Counted from the first letter of the stretch, positions 11,163-22,310 are shown. The stretch is 64,000 nt of DNA from Diploptera punctata (GCA_030220185.1 JASPKZ010003434.1:992001-1056000); one strand, 5' to 3'. The notes: a model not told the origin generated them from the letters alone. Program-made: numbers and translations.

Positions 11163-11205
11163 TAATAATAATAATAGTAATAATAATAATAAAAATGACA
11201 ATAAC

Positions 11206-11248
<43 letters not shown>

Positions 11249-11249
11249 T
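11163..11249. repeat. (AAT)n microsatellite
   Basis: Interrupted AAT units, cleaner from about 11205 on. Confidence 0.9.
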
Positions 11250-11440
11250 TTTTATGCCAGTCTGCAAAGACACGATAGGAACCATTTTTTGACATGTCCA
11301 TAGCCTTCACTGCTGCTTCTTAAGATAGAACATGTCTCCCGCGAAGGCGTTTCCTCAGGGTAGTGAATACAAAAAAATCACTCGGGGCTAAATCCGGTCT
11401 ATTGTGAGGATGAGGGACACTATGATTAGTGCAAGATATT
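11250..11440 (-). pseudogene. Mariner-like transposase, C-terminal remnant
   Basis: The minus strand translates to HNRPDLAPSDFFVFTTLRKR, then LRGRHVLS, a stop and EAAVKAMDMSKNGSYRVFAD. The PDLAPSDFF box is the third catalytic block of mariner-type (DDD) transposases. The rest of the gene is missing and no TIRs are visible. Confidence 0.7.
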
Positions 11441-11458
11441 CAGCAACAACATTTTATA

Positions 11459-12142
11459 GAGGATGTAACTAAATTCCCATTACAGACTCTGAGGACGTGT
11501 AGTGGGGACTAACCAAAAATATTTAAATATCTCAATGAAACTGTTTCTAAAATTAAGTCTTTAGAATAAAATCCTGCTAAAAAAGGTATTCCACATAATG
11601 CAAAATTAGAAATTATCAAACAAGATGAAGTTAAAGGTATCAGACGATTACGTTTAGCATAGAAACTCATCCCCGGAAACGTACCGTTTTCCCGCTACAC
11701 GTATGCAAAATACCACAACACACGTTCAAATCTCCTGCATTTTCGGCGTCAAAGACCCTGCACAATCTTCAGATTTAACCCCACAAAGCTTTGGGGCCAC
11801 ATAAAATCCCTGATTTACGGGACCCCTGTACCATTAAAAAACCTACTGGCGCAGATTATGCTTGCGGCGGATGTTCCAGGACCAAGGATTGGTGATCATG
11901 TGTACCAGAACATGATGTGGAGGTACCGTATCTGCGTTAACGTAGGTGGTCGTCACGTCGAGCCCTTCTTGTGGACTCAAACGACAAGCAACAGACGTCG
12001 GAGATAACAACGTGCGTGGTGGTATTTTTCGTGAAGCAGAAAAACGGTACGTTTCCGGACACGAGTTTCTATGCTAAACATGACCGCTTTGGTCCCCACT
12101 ACACGTCCTCAAAGTCTATAATGGGAATTTACTTACACCCTG
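11459..12142 (+). mobile_element. Internally deleted DNA transposon, TA target site
   Basis: The ends form long inverted repeats: aagtaaattcccattatag / tagtggggac at the right (about 12093-12142) match 11459-11512, and 11656-11730 matches 12014-12085. The left arm carries about 140 extra bases (11513-11655). TA dinucleotides flank both ends (11457-11458, 12143-12144). The inside holds a transposase C-terminus, placing it in the Tc1/mariner superfamily. Confidence 0.75.
11750..11975 (+). pseudogene. Transposase C-terminal remnant
   Basis: In pieces this reads DLTPQSFGA (third catalytic block, decayed), GDHVYQNMMWRYR and VGGRHVEP. That is the C-terminal pattern of the helix-turn-helix/DDE transposases related to the one at 19844-20902. 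Several stops and frameshifts. Confidence 0.6.
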
Positions 12143-12565
12143 TATGTGTGATTTTTTCTTCGTAAGAGGAATAACTGGAGCGCCGGAACCCCTATTGTGT
12201 AAATAGATTGTCTCCCCTATTTAAACAATATATAATATCTAGGGGGATGGGAAGAATAAACTCCACATAAGCCTCCTCGCAACATTGCATAGGCCTCTGC
12301 TGGCGATTGTTGAAACAGGAATGAAATTTCGAAGCAGCATATTTTTCACCTCCATTGTAGCCGTAGGCAGTACTAAACATGATTCAACCACACACTTACA
12401 GAAACGAACCGGGAATGATGGCCTTCAAATATCTACCTCGTGTACATGACGCATTAAGTTAACAAATCTGTAAAACCAAAGTTTCACACCTTAATTTATG
12501 ACTGTAAATATAATGTTCAATCTTTATCAAATAGCCTTGGTATTTAAAGTCGTTATACAACTAAT
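12143..12565. other. No recognised feature
   Basis: No motif or match seen. Confidence 0.35.
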
Positions 12566-12916
12566 TAACTCACTGGCACTATTGAACTCAGAGGTTAATG
12601 GCCGCGCACACATAAGGTATTCATACATCCCTATCCTGAGCTAATGTTTTCCAATCATCCCATGCATAATTCATTTCCCCCAAATCACTGTTAATGTTAT
12701 TTTCCCCCTCATTCTGGGTTTAACTACTGAGTGTTTTCCTCTGGTTTTTCTACAAGAAGTTTCCATGCCCCTATTTCATTTCCCATTCGTGTAACATATG
12801 CCCATTCCAGTCTATAGGACTTAACTGTTCTTATTAAATCTAGTTTCCCAAGATAATGTAGTCTTCTCCATTCACCTGTCTGTTTGCCTCTCTTTGGTCC
12901 AACAATTTTTCTAAGA
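12566..12916 (-). pseudogene. LINE family A, 3' fragment
   Basis: The minus strand reads KIVGPKRGKQTGEWRRLH, LDLIRTVKSYRLEWA, VTRMGNEIGAWKLLV and EKPEENTQ. It is truncated 5' at the GPKRD block and lacks a clear simple-repeat tail. Confidence 0.8.
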
Positions 12917-13159
12917 TTAATGATGTGTGTTATCAAATAGTATCACCAAAATTTGGCTGTTTCTAAATTTCATCATTTAGTAACACTTTTAATCTTTGGT
13001 CATATCGCAACTAGTATACTTGGGTGTATACTTGTATGTTATTTATTTTTGTATAGAGTCATTTGATAATTGCATATCAACTTAATATAAATTCTAATTA
13101 ATTATAAAAAATCAGAAAACTCGTGTTATTATGTTCCAACTTCTCTCAAAAAAAAGTCA

Positions 13160-13316
13160 ACTAAAAACGTATGATACGATAATTATTCCAATTACATTAG
13201 GCCTATATGGATGTGAAACTAGGTATCTTGCTTTAAAAAAGGAAAAAAAAATTATCAATATTTTAGAACAAAATTCTTAGGAATATTTTGAACCAAAAAG
13301 AGACAAAGAGACTTAA
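13160..13316 (+). mobile_element. LINE family A fragment
   Basis: About 155 bases match the family A stretch LKTYDTIIIPITLGLYGCET through LRNILNQKETKR, with A-run insertions. Both ends are truncated. Confidence 0.65.
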
Positions 13317-13379
13317 GAACATAACTGTTACCACACCTGTTTATTTTTTTTAATTCCTTAATGATAAGGTATCTAAAAC

Positions 13380-13845
13380 TAACTCACTGGTTCTATCGAA
13401 CCCATGTGTTGTTATCCGAGCTTTCTATACATCCCTATCCTGAGCTAATGGTTTCCAATCATCTTCTGCTTAATTTACTTCCCTCAAATTATGGATAATG
13501 TTATTCTCCCACCTCATTCTTGGTCTACCAACTGGGCGTTTTCCCTCTGGTTTTCATACAAGAATCTTCCATACACCTCTTTCATTCCCCCATTCGTGCC
13601 ACATTTCCTGCCCATCGCCGTCTACGAGACTTAACTGTTCTCATTATATCTGATTTCCTATATATACCATTTAGCTCACTATCTTCTTGTTTTCTCCATT
13701 CACCTGTCTGTTCATTTTGGCCCAAAAGTTTTCCTAAGAACTTTATTCTCAAATACTCGCAATCTTCTCTCCTCCATTAATCTTCATTCCTCCTTGAAGT
13801 AAGAGTCCATGTTTTGCATCCATATAATATAACTGGGAGAATAAC
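13380..13845 (-). pseudogene. LINE family A, 3' fragment
   Basis: From the terminal gttctatcgaaccca at 13390 back to ttctcccagttatat at about 13845, the minus strand follows family A from YGCKTWTLTSRRNE to the end, with indels around the EERRLRVFE block. It abuts the family B fragment on the opposite strand. Confidence 0.8.
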
Positions 13846-13855
13846 AGTTTTATGT

Positions 13856-14290
13856 AATCTAATGTGTGGCACTATTAAGAGAACTCTTAAAAACATAAGA
13901 AGAAAAGAAACAAAAATTAAATTTTATAAAGTAATGGCTACTCCTGTACTGACGTATGGATCAGAATGTTGGATGATCACTAGAAGACAAGAACAAAGAT
14001 TGGAAGCAGCTGAGATGAGATTTTTAAGAAATATAGCAGGATATACTCTGCTGGATAAGAAAAGGAATGAAGATATAAGAAAGGAACTAAATATTTTCAA
14101 ACTTACAGACCGAATAATTAAATACAGGAACGACTGGAAAGAACATATTGATAGAATGCCAGAAGAAAGATTTCCAAAATTATTGCTAAATTATAAACCA
14201 CACAGAAGGAAAATTGTTGGACGCCTACAAAGAAGATGGTTAATTTTAACAATTCTAGTTTTCATGAAACCGGAACGAGCCAACAGGATT
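13856..14290 (+). pseudogene. LINE family B, C-terminal fragment
   Basis: An open frame reads CGTIKRTLKNIRRKETKIKF, ATPVLTYGSECWMITRRQEQ, LEAAEMRFLRNIAGYTLLDK, NEDIRKELNIFKLTDRI, WKEHIDRMPEERFPKLLLNY and RRKIVGRLQRRW. It ends with NRINPWMKKM near the GAT-rich 3' end. This is the post-reverse-transcriptase region; the polymerase and endonuclease are absent. It is the best-preserved family B C-terminus here. Confidence 0.8.
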
Positions 14291-14796
14291 AATCCCTGGA
14301 TGAAGAAGATGTTTTATCCATTTTGTTTTCTGGTTCCTTGTATGCCGGTCTCTAAGGAGGACAGATAATTAATTTTAAATTAATCAAAATTTTTAACTAG
14401 AATCTATCTAAACTTTAGTTTCGTAAAACGCTTACTTTACTTAGCCTTATAATAATTTTTTTATGTGGCGGGAGATTTTTTATGAGAAGAGAAAACTGTG
14501 TCAGCACATGTGACCTTATTGGGGTTGTAATTTCACCCTTCATACAAAGACCGACCAAACTAAAATATTTTTTCTTGTAATGTAAACACACAATTTTATC
14601 TGACTTCAGTGTTAACACAAAGTCCATATGTAGTAGCAAAAAACAAGGTTTATGATAGGTTATTTATGGTACTCTGAATGTAGTAGTTTATTCTAAAAAT
14701 GGATGAAACAGGTTCCAGAAGTAAGTGTACTAGTATAAAAATCTATAAATTTGTGCCTTTATCAAAATCTGATCATCCATCCTCTGGCCCTATATT
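14291..14796. other. No recognised feature
   Basis: AT-rich; a 74-codon minus frame (14415-14639) has no recognisable motif. Confidence 0.35.
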
Positions 14797-15372
14797 TACT
14801 TACTCACTGGCACTATCTAACCCGTAGGTTCATAGCCGCGCGGACATAACCTCTCCATACATCCCTATCCTGAGCTAATGCTTTCCAATCACTCCCCCTG
14901 TATAATCTACTTCCCTCAAATCATAGTTAATGTTATTCTCCTGCCTCATTCTTGGTCTACCAACCTGCATTTTCCCTCTGGTTTTCCTACAAGAAGCTTC
15001 CATGCACGTCTTTCATTCCCCATACGTGCCACATGTCCTGCTCATCGAAGTCTAAGAGACTTAACTATTCTTATTATATCTGGCTTCCTATAAAGACCAT
15101 GTAGTTCATTGTTATGTAAGTCTTTTCCATTCACCTGTCTGTTCATCTCTCTTTGGTCCAAAAATTGTCATAAGTACTTTATTCTCAAATACTCGTAATC
15201 TCCTTTCCTCCCTTAAAGTAAGAGTCAATGTTTCGCATCCATATAATATAACTTGTAGAACAATAATAATTTATATATTTTCAATTTAACGTTTTTTGAA
15301 AGGAGTTGGGACATCAAAAGTCTATGTAATGCATAATTGCACGCTTTTCCAGAATTTATGTTCTAGCTCTAT
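14797..15372 (-). pseudogene. LINE family A, 3' fragment
   Basis: The minus strand runs from NSGKACNYALHRLLMSQLLS through YGCETLTLTLREERRLRVFE, LRWAGHVARMGNERRA and GRPRMRQENN to the terminal tagatagtgccagtgagtaag. Several frameshifts are present. A second, older family A fragment lies immediately upstream on this strand. Confidence 0.8.
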
Positions 15373-15377
15373 GCTCA

Positions 15378-15675
15378 TGTTAATTAATTAATTAATTAAC
15401 TCACTGACACTTTTACTATCCAACAGGGAGATTCATATCAGGTATAAATTATATATACATAGGCCTATATCCATATCTTGAGATAATATCTTTTACAGAT
15501 TCTCTGTATCATTCATCTTCCTAAGTAATGGTCAACCTATTGAACATTTTTTTCTCTGTTTTTTTACTAGAAATTTCCGTGTTCTTCTTTCATTTTCCAT
15601 GCATGCCACATGTCCTACCCATCGTATTCCACGAGACAAAGCTGTTGTTATTATATCTGCTCTTCTGGGGTAATT
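15378..15675 (-). mobile_element. LINE family A relative with (TTAA)n tail
   Basis: The minus strand reads from RRADIITTALSRGIRWVGHV through CMENERRTRKFL to a (TTAA)n tract at 15380-15400. It is more divergent than its neighbours, suggesting an older insertion. Confidence 0.65.
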
Positions 15676-15960
15676 TATTTGTTACGCTACTAAATAAAGT
15701 ATGGGTTACAAATTGCAAGAGGATAGTACCTCAAAAGGAATCAGAATGTTTTTCTTTTTCTTTTTTCTGTTGTGTTACATTTTGTTTTCGGATCAGTTGA
15801 TATATTATTTAGTTGTGCAAAAGTAAACGTACATGGGCAATAAAATCAATTAACGTGATACTTTGCACTGTTACTAATGATAGCTAATTCATAATACCAA
15901 TTTTGTAGGATTATTTTACAGTTACATAAGCAATAGCTTCCTCAAATAGTTAATATCACT

Positions 15961-16420
15961 TTGAAAGTATGGCATGTAAGGACTGCAACAAAATTTTATA
16001 TAGGAAGGACAAACAGGAGTTTCAACATCAGATTCAAAGAACATTTTCGAGACTTCATTCACGCAGAAGGAAAATCAAGCTATGCAAAACACGTTATCCA
16101 TGAAGGACATCGCATGTTAAATATTGAAAACACCCTAACAGTAATGCACAGAGAAAATAATCCAGCGAAGATAAACGTACTCGAAGAGATGGAAATCATA
16201 AAAGCAGTTCACAACAACGACAGCCTGATAAACGAAAACGAACCCAATACATGCAACCCCCTCTACCAGATCTTCAGTGAAACACCAGTTTTGAATCCTG
16301 CCGATGATGGGACAAGTCCCGAAAGCGCTACAGTTAAATGATTAATTAAGTTGAGGAGACGGACCTTTCAGGTGAATATTCCATAATTTTATATTAACTT
16401 TGAAAGTAGCCTACCTAATA
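15961..16420 (+). pseudogene. PLE 3' fragment: GIY-YIG endonuclease C-terminus plus 3' UTR
   Basis: An open frame reads ATKFYIGRTNRSFNIRFKEH, FRDFIHAEGKSSYAKHV, EGHRMLNIENTLTVMHREN, LEEMEIIKAVHNN and NPLYQIFSETPVLNPADDG to a stop at 16341. YIGRTN with the downstream R and the RFKEH block are the GIY-YIG nuclease core; the GIY half is cut off. The hammerhead motif overlaps the last codons (ADDGTSPES), and gttgaggagacggacct follows, as in the PLE at 18217-21372. Confidence 0.85.
16295..16336 (+). ncRNA. Hammerhead-like motif (CCGATGA variant)
   Basis: CCGATGA at 16301-16307 (U4 to C relative to CTGATGA), stem II GGGAC/GTCCC, GAAA at 16321-16324, palindromic AGCGCT, A at 16330, and helix I CTG/CAG. 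The core change should impair cleavage. Confidence 0.55.
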
Positions 16421-16526
16421 ATTTTGAAAAAAATTGCATCTCTGTAACTAATGAAGATGAGGCAAACATGTATCGAAGCATATGTCTATAAGAAACAATG
16501 ATATGAGGTAAGAATTAAAACAGTCT

Positions 16527-16560
16527 AAACTGATTATTATTATTTTATTATTATTATTAC

Positions 16561-16628
<68 letters not shown>

Positions 16629-16639
16629 TATTATTATTA
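16527..16639. repeat. (ATT)n microsatellite
   Basis: About 35 ATT units with two slips; it touches the 5' edge of LINE D. Confidence 0.95.
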
Positions 16640-16644
16640 AGAGA

Positions 16645-17937
16645 CGCAAAAAACTACAGAGGACTAAGTATAAATAACACATTATATAGAATATTTACGA
16701 AGTTATTAAAAACAAAGTTACAAAAAGATGTTAAAGACAAATTAGGAGAAGATCAAAATGGATTCAGACCAGGAAGGTCATGTGTTGACAATATATTTGC
16801 AATACAACAGTTAATAGAAAAACGGACTGCAGTTGGAGAAGAAACCCATTTGACAATGATAGATTTAGAGAAAGCTTATGACTCAATTCCGAGGAACAAA
16901 TTATGGGAAGTATTGGAGAAATACAATATTGACAGAAACCTAATAGAAATTATTAAACAAACCTATAAAGATAACTCCGCTTATGTTAAAATTGGAAATA
17001 TAATGTCTAATCCTATAAAACACCTCAAAGGGATTGAAACAAGGGTGCAGTCTATCACCAATTTTATTTAATATTTATGTAGAATTTATATTAACGAAAT
17101 GGAAACAAAGCTGCAAAGGTATGGGGATCCCAATAGGCAATAGATTTTTGCTGACATTACAATTTGCCGATGATCAACTGGTTTTAGCGCAAGACAATTT
17201 TGATATGGAATTCATGATAAAAAGGTTGAAAAGCACATATGAATCATGGGGTCTCACAGTAAATTTACAAAAAACAGAATATCTGGCAATAAATAGCAAT
17301 GAAAGAGAAAACTTAGTATTGGAAGATGGAATCCAAATAAAGCAAGTGAAACAAACTAAATATTTGGGAATGATTATGGATAACATCGAAGGTATAGGCA
17401 AAGAGAACATAAAACATAGAATTGAATTGAGTAGCAAAATAATATCATCATTAAATTCCATAAGCATATTTGGAAAGACACAAAAAAATATATTGGTTAA
17501 AACATTGGTGGAATCTGTTGCAATGTACGGAAGTGAGGTATGGACAATCAATAAGTACTACAAGAATAGACTAATAGCTCTAGAAATGGATTATTTACGA
17601 AGAAGTGCCAGAAAGTCTAAATTAGAACGTGTCACAAATAAGGAAATTAGAAACCAAATGGAAGCAGAAGAAAGCATAATTGAAAGAATTGAGGAAAAGG
17701 AATTAAAGTGGTTAGGACATGTTTTAAGAATGGAAGATGAGCGATGGCCGAAGCAACTATATGAATGGCATCCTAACAGAAAGAAGAAAAGAGAGAAGAC
17801 CAAGGTTAACATGGAAGGAAAACATGAAGACAGTAATGCAAGCTAGAGGGCTAAGCATCGAAGATGCCCAAGACCGTAGGCTTTGGAGGTTTGGCACGGG
17901 AATACGGCAGCAGCTGTAAAAACCCGAAGATAGATAG
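16645..17937 (+). pseudogene. LINE family D reverse transcriptase, near-complete RT region
   Basis: The first frame reads NYRGLSINNTLYRIFTKLL, FRPGRSCVDNIFAIQQLIEK and LTMIDLEKAYDSIPR (motif A, catalytic D). A frameshift near 17034 leads to QGCSLSPILFN (motif B), FADDQLVLAQ at about 17165 (motif C), TKYLGMIMDN, YGSEVWTI, LRRSARKSKLERVTNKEI and LKWLGHVLRMEDERWP. A second shift near 17760 leads to RRPRLTWKENMKTVMQARGL and the stop at 17917-17919. It ends in cccgaagatagatag and then an ATT tract. The endonuclease is missing. This is the most complete LINE polymerase in the window; two frameshifts disable it. Confidence 0.85.
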
Positions 17938-18042
<105 letters not shown>

Positions 18043-18389
18043 GTATAACCTCATATTGTTACTTCCTATTCCAAATTACAGAGTTTGTATAGTATGAGCT
18101 AACTGTAATGTAAAAAATACATAAATTGTATATCCAGTGCCTTAACCTTAAGGGTTAAAATTATACACACGGTAGAGAACTGTAAACCAAATATTACGAT
18201 CGATACTAGTAAAATTCATGGTGATTTTCCGTTGAGGTATTAGTTCACAGTAATATAATGTACGGTTAAAAACTATAATATAGCTACCTTGTAGGTCCGT
18301 CTCCTCAACTTAAGTCCCTTAGTCTTTAAAACAAATAACAACAACCAAAACACAACATTCATATACAAGAAATGGATAAATAATAATCC

Positions 18390-19267
18390 ATCACCACCTA
18401 CAATGAAAGCTCTTCCAAAAATACATAAAAATAATGTTCCAATGCGACCAATTGTCAATTGCATAAATGAAACCCAACTACAAAATTTCTAAATTCATTA
18501 CCCAAAAAATAAAAGAAGACATCAATTTAGATGATCAATTCACAATTAAAAACTCATACGACTTGGCAGAAAAAATACATAACCTAGAAATCAACAAAAA
18601 CACAAAAATGACGTCATTTGATATAAAAGACTTATACACTAACATCCCAATAAATGAAACAATAGATATAATAAAACAAAAATTAATGGACAAGAAACTT
18701 GAAAATAACTACATCAACCAACTTAGTAACACCATAAAAACAATAACGCAATAGAATTACTTCCAATTCAACAACGAACTCTTCGTCCAAGAAGACGGAA
18801 TCCCCATGGGAAGTCCTACTTCGGGAATCCTAGCAGAAATATTCTTACAAGAATTAGAAAATACACACCTCAAAGAACTAATTACTAAATTCAACATAAA
18901 ATTATTCACAAGGTATGTAGACGACGTATTAATTATCTATGACAGCGAAAATAGAAAAGACAAAGAAATCTCTCAAGATTTAAATAACATGCACAACAAA
19001 ATCATCTTTACTGATGAAACAGAAATCAACAACAGTATAAACTATTTGGACCTAACACTAACAAAAAACTTCACCAACAACAAAATAGAAATCGGCATTC
19101 ATCGAAAACCGACAAGCAACACACTAGCCATAAACAATAAATCGAGACATCCCTTTCAACATAAAATAAGTACATTCAAAAGCCTAATAAATAGGATGTT
19201 AAAACTCCCTCTAAATAAAGACAATTATAATAAAGAATTAAATTACATCAACACATGGCAAAAATGA
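18390..19267 (+). pseudogene. PLE reverse transcriptase
   Basis: Order: PSPPTMKALPKIHKNNVPMR with PIVNC (the PLE LPKIHK box), a frameshift at about 18475, TKMTSFDIKDLYTNIPI (motif A), then a stop at about 18752. It continues QEDGIPMGSPTSGILAEIFL (motif B), LFTRYVDDVLIIYD (motif C, catalytic YVDD), NNSINYLDLTLTK, IHRKPTSNT and YNKELNYINTW. The N-terminal third is missing. PLE polymerases are related to telomerase RT and usually carry a C-terminal GIY-YIG nuclease, as found downstream. Confidence 0.85.
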
Positions 19268-19672
19268 ACGGCTACAACAAACAAAATAATAAATAGAATT
19301 ATAAATAAACAAAAAAGAAAAAACAACATTACCAACATAACCAAACTTGAAATAGAATCCAATGACAACAACAAAAAATGGATAACTCTCACGTACACTG
19401 GTAAAGAAACATTAAAATTGGCCAATACACTAAAAAATCTCGATAAGAATATTAATATATCCTACAGAACTGACAACAAACTAAACAATTTAATAAACAA
19501 CAACATCGAAGAAATAGATGAATTCGACAATAAAGGCATCTACAAATTAACATGTACAGACTGCAATAAATTCTACATTGGGAAAACTAACAGAAGCTTC
19601 AACATTAGATTCAAGGAACATTTCAGAGATTTCGTTTACAATGGAGGAAAATCAAGTTACGCAAAACATGTA

Positions 19673-21022
19673 CAGGGCAAGTCAAAATGTTGTGCAGGTT
19701 TTCAGAAATTTATTATGTGAAATGTAATGAACATATAATATCGTGAGACATATTGTATGAAAGGTAAACTCTCAAAGTTTAGTTGTCCACTTCTAAAGTT
19801 CCGCGTTCACCCGCAAGATGTCAACAGCAGAGCAGTAAAGGAAAATGGCGTTGACTGGGGATCAGAAGTCTTTCTGTGTGCTTGATTACCATGTAAAACA
19901 ACTCTGTGACTAGTGTTCAACGACATTTCCGTACCAGATACGATAAAGACCCGCCGGATGGGAGATCCATTCGTAAGTGGTACACACAATTTAGGGATTC
20001 AGGCTGTATCTGTAAACGAAAATCGACTGGCCGTCCGTCGACGAGTGAAGAGACAGTCGAACGCGTTCGCACATGCTTCGTGCGGAGTCCACAGAAATCC
20101 ACCTACCGGGGAGCGACAGAACTTCAACTACCACAAAAAACTGTATGGCGGATTCTCCGGAAACGTTTACAGATGAAACCCTACCACTTGCAACTGGTTC
20201 AAGCCTTAAAACCCGCCGATTATGCTTTGCGAGCGTCCTTCTGTGTTGATTTTCTCGCATTAATGGAAGAGAATGAGTTCCATGAGAGGGTAGTTTACAG
20301 TGATGAAGCGACTTTCCACCTTTCAGGAAAAGTGAATAGACACAATGTAAGGATTTGGGGAACTGGTAACCCCCATGCAACTCTGGAACATCAACGAGAT
20401 TCTCCGAAAGTGAATGTCTTTTGTGCCATTTCCCATGCAAAGGTTTATGGGCCCTTTTTCTTTCATGAACGTACTGTGAACGGACATGTTTTCCTTGATA
20501 TGCTACAACAATGGCTCCTTCCGCAGCTTGAAGCGGATAGTCCAGATTTCATTCTGCAGTTGGATGGTGCCCCTCCACATTACCATGGCAGTGTTCGAGA
20601 CCATTTGAATACGGCTTTACCACAACGCTGGATAGGCCGTGCATCTCAGGGTGATCAACAACTCATTCATTGGCCACCTCGTTCACCAGATCTAACCCCG
20701 TGTGATTTCTTCATGTGGGGTCTTGTAAAGGATCATGTTTACGTACCACCACTTCCAACAACACTGCATGAACTGCGTGCCCGCATCCACAGCAGCCATT
20801 GCTGATATCGACCGCGGACTGCTACAGAAAGTTTGGCAGGAGATTGAATATCGGCTTGACATCTGTCGTGTAACAAAAGGCGCTCACATAGAACATCTGT
20901 GAATATTTAAAAAAAAACTTTGAGAGTTTACCTTTCATACAATATGTCTCACAATATTATATGTTCATTACATTTCACATAATAAATTTCTGAAAACCTG
21001 CACAACATTTTGACTTGCCCTG
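19673..21022 (+). mobile_element. Tc1/mariner-superfamily transposon, 1350 bp, 108-bp TIRs, TA target
   Basis: Left arm 19673-19780 (cagggcaagtcaaaatgttg...) and right arm 20915-21022 are inverted repeats with about one mismatch by eye. TA flanks both ends (19671-19672, 21023-21024). The element sits inside the PLE endonuclease frame and is therefore younger than it. Confidence 0.93.
19844..20902 (+). pseudogene. Transposase (HTH + DDE/D, Tc1/mariner superfamily), two frameshifts
   Basis: It starts at ATG 19844 (MALTGDQKSFCVLDY), with a one-base shift near 19905. The main frame reads TSVQRHFRTRYDKDPPDGRS, RPSTSEETVERVR and LPQKTVWRILRKRLQ (helix-turn-helix). The catalytic blocks are VVYSDEATFHLSGKVNRHNV with WG (first D), FILQLDGAPPHYHG (second D) and WPPRSPDLTPCDFFMWG (third D). 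By my count 46 residues separate the second and third D, wider than the 34 of classic mariner or Tc1. A second shift near 20788 restores EIEYRLDICRVTKGAHIEHL and the stop at 20900. About 350 residues in all. Only two small lesions, so a young pseudogene. Confidence 0.9.
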
Positions 21023-21250
21023 TAATTCAAGCTGGACACCATATGCATAACATCGATAACACCCTCACAATATTACATAGAGAAAACACTCCAACGAGAA
21101 TAAATATACTGGAGGAAATCGCAATCCTAAGAGAAATCAACAGCAACCTGATTCTCAATGAATACACACCTAATCCACACAATCCTCTGTACAAAATTCT
21201 CACAACCAAGTCAGTGCTTCAACAAGGGTCAACAAGAACGGACCTAATGC

Positions 21251-21292
21251 ATTCTGCTGATGATGGGACTAGTCCCGAAAGGCCTACAGAGT
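21251..21292 (+). ncRNA. Hammerhead ribozyme, best-formed copy
   Basis: All consensus parts are present: helix I ATTCTG (21251-21256) with CAGAGT (21287-21292, one G-T), CTGATGA (21257-21263), stem II GGGAC/GTCCC region (21265-21276), GAA (21277-21279), palindromic AGGCCT as minimal helix III (21280-21285), and A21286 as the cleavage nucleotide. It overlaps the last endonuclease codons. Confidence 0.8.
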
Positions 21293-21372
21293 TTTAAAAG
21301 AAGTTAAGTTGAGGAGACGGACCTACAAGGTAACTATATTATAGTTTTTAACCGTACATTATATTACTGTCA

Positions 21373-21854
21373 AATATTATGAAGTAAGGAACCAATTGTG
21401 GGAAATGCATATTTTAGGCGATTTGAGATATTGTGTGAAAAATATTTCCATAACCGATTTCACTTTCGTAGCAAATAATTCCTGCTGCGTTTGATGTTTA
21501 CTGGTGCTAGCTTAAAAAATAATGTACACAATCTCCTGCTGGATTTTTCTTATGGCGGCACGTCAAGTTGTTGTATGAAATTCCTGTAGGCATCGATGAA
21601 GAACTGCTTGTTAGAATCCTAGCTGCCTGTTTCGTTGAACAGCGCCCTCAAAAGACATTTAAAGAATGCGGCAAAAAGTTACTCGCCATTGTCATAATAT
21701 GTATCGATATTGATCATAGCCACTTTGAAAAATCGATCTAAATTGTATTTTTTATATTGTTGGTAAGAAATGTAAATTGTTTATGGCAATTAAAAAAATT
21801 AATTTCCGACCATTTGTTTCCTATCCTGTGAAAGGTTGTAGGCCCCTACAAGAG
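21373..21854. other. No recognised feature
   Basis: No repeat or coding motif seen. Confidence 0.35.
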
Positions 21855-22106
21855 TAGAACATATTAGAAATGAGAATATTAGAGAGGAACTAAAGGTACA
21901 ACCACGTCTTAACAAATAGAGGAACACAGGAACAATTGGATAGAACATCTGCAAAGAATGGCAGAAGATAGGATACAAAAGATGGCACTGAAATATAATC
22001 CAGGAGGTCTAAGATCGGTAAGCAAGAGCAAGAAAGCCGCTGGGCTGAACAGATGTGAGATCGAAATAGGCAAAGACCTAATCCGTGAAGTTCGATGATG
22101 ATTATA
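21855..22106 (+). mobile_element. LINE family B, 3' end
   Basis: Decayed reading through NIREELKVQPR, HLQRMAEDRI, MALKYNPGG and RWAEQM-like sequence to the terminal gatgatgattata. Every frame has stops; 5'-truncated at the DIREEL block. Confidence 0.65.
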
Positions 22107-22310
22107 ATGATGGTTTCCTATTTCAAAATATTCAGTTTACAGTCCCCTGTCTTCTGTAGGCTATAATTTTGACCCTAAAGATTTGGAACATACTGTATTA
22201 GTTATGACTCTATTGGTGTTATGTGGCCGCAACTGAGGCTACTCTGATATAGTCTTTACCTCCCATTTGATGTAATATGCAGGCACAGCGGTACTTTGCT
22301 CCCCTCTCTC

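Larger units (their letters stand above)
19418..21297 (+). pseudogene. PLE GIY-YIG endonuclease, split by transposon
   Basis: The first part (19418-19672) reads LKNLDKNINISYRTDNKLN, then GIYKLTCTDCNKFYIGKTNR, SFNIRFKEHFRDFV and SSYAKHV. After the 1350-bp insertion the frame resumes at 21023 as VIQAGHHMHNIDNTLTIL, LEEIAILREINSNLIL, NPLYKILTTKSVLQQ and stops at 21295-21297. GIY, YIG, the R of SFNIRF and the E of KEH are all visible, so the domain was intact before insertion. Confidence 0.85.
18217..21372 (+). mobile_element. PLE with inverted 5' end, split by a mariner-like element
   Basis: Contains RT (18390-19267), GIY-YIG (19418-19672 plus 21023-21297), a hammerhead motif and the 3' UTR gttgaggagacggacctacaaggtaac. 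The left edge (about 18226-18318) is the reverse complement of that 3' end (ccttgtaggtccgtctcctcaac), so a short inverted copy of the 3' terminus sits at the 5' side. Inverted partial copies are typical of PLE insertions. Confidence 0.85.

Noticed and set aside
17174..17551. 125-codon minus-strand frame
   Set aside because: Antisense of LINE D reverse transcriptase.
19991..20440. 149-codon minus-strand frame in the mariner-like element
   Set aside because: Shadow of the plus-strand transposase; no motif of its own.
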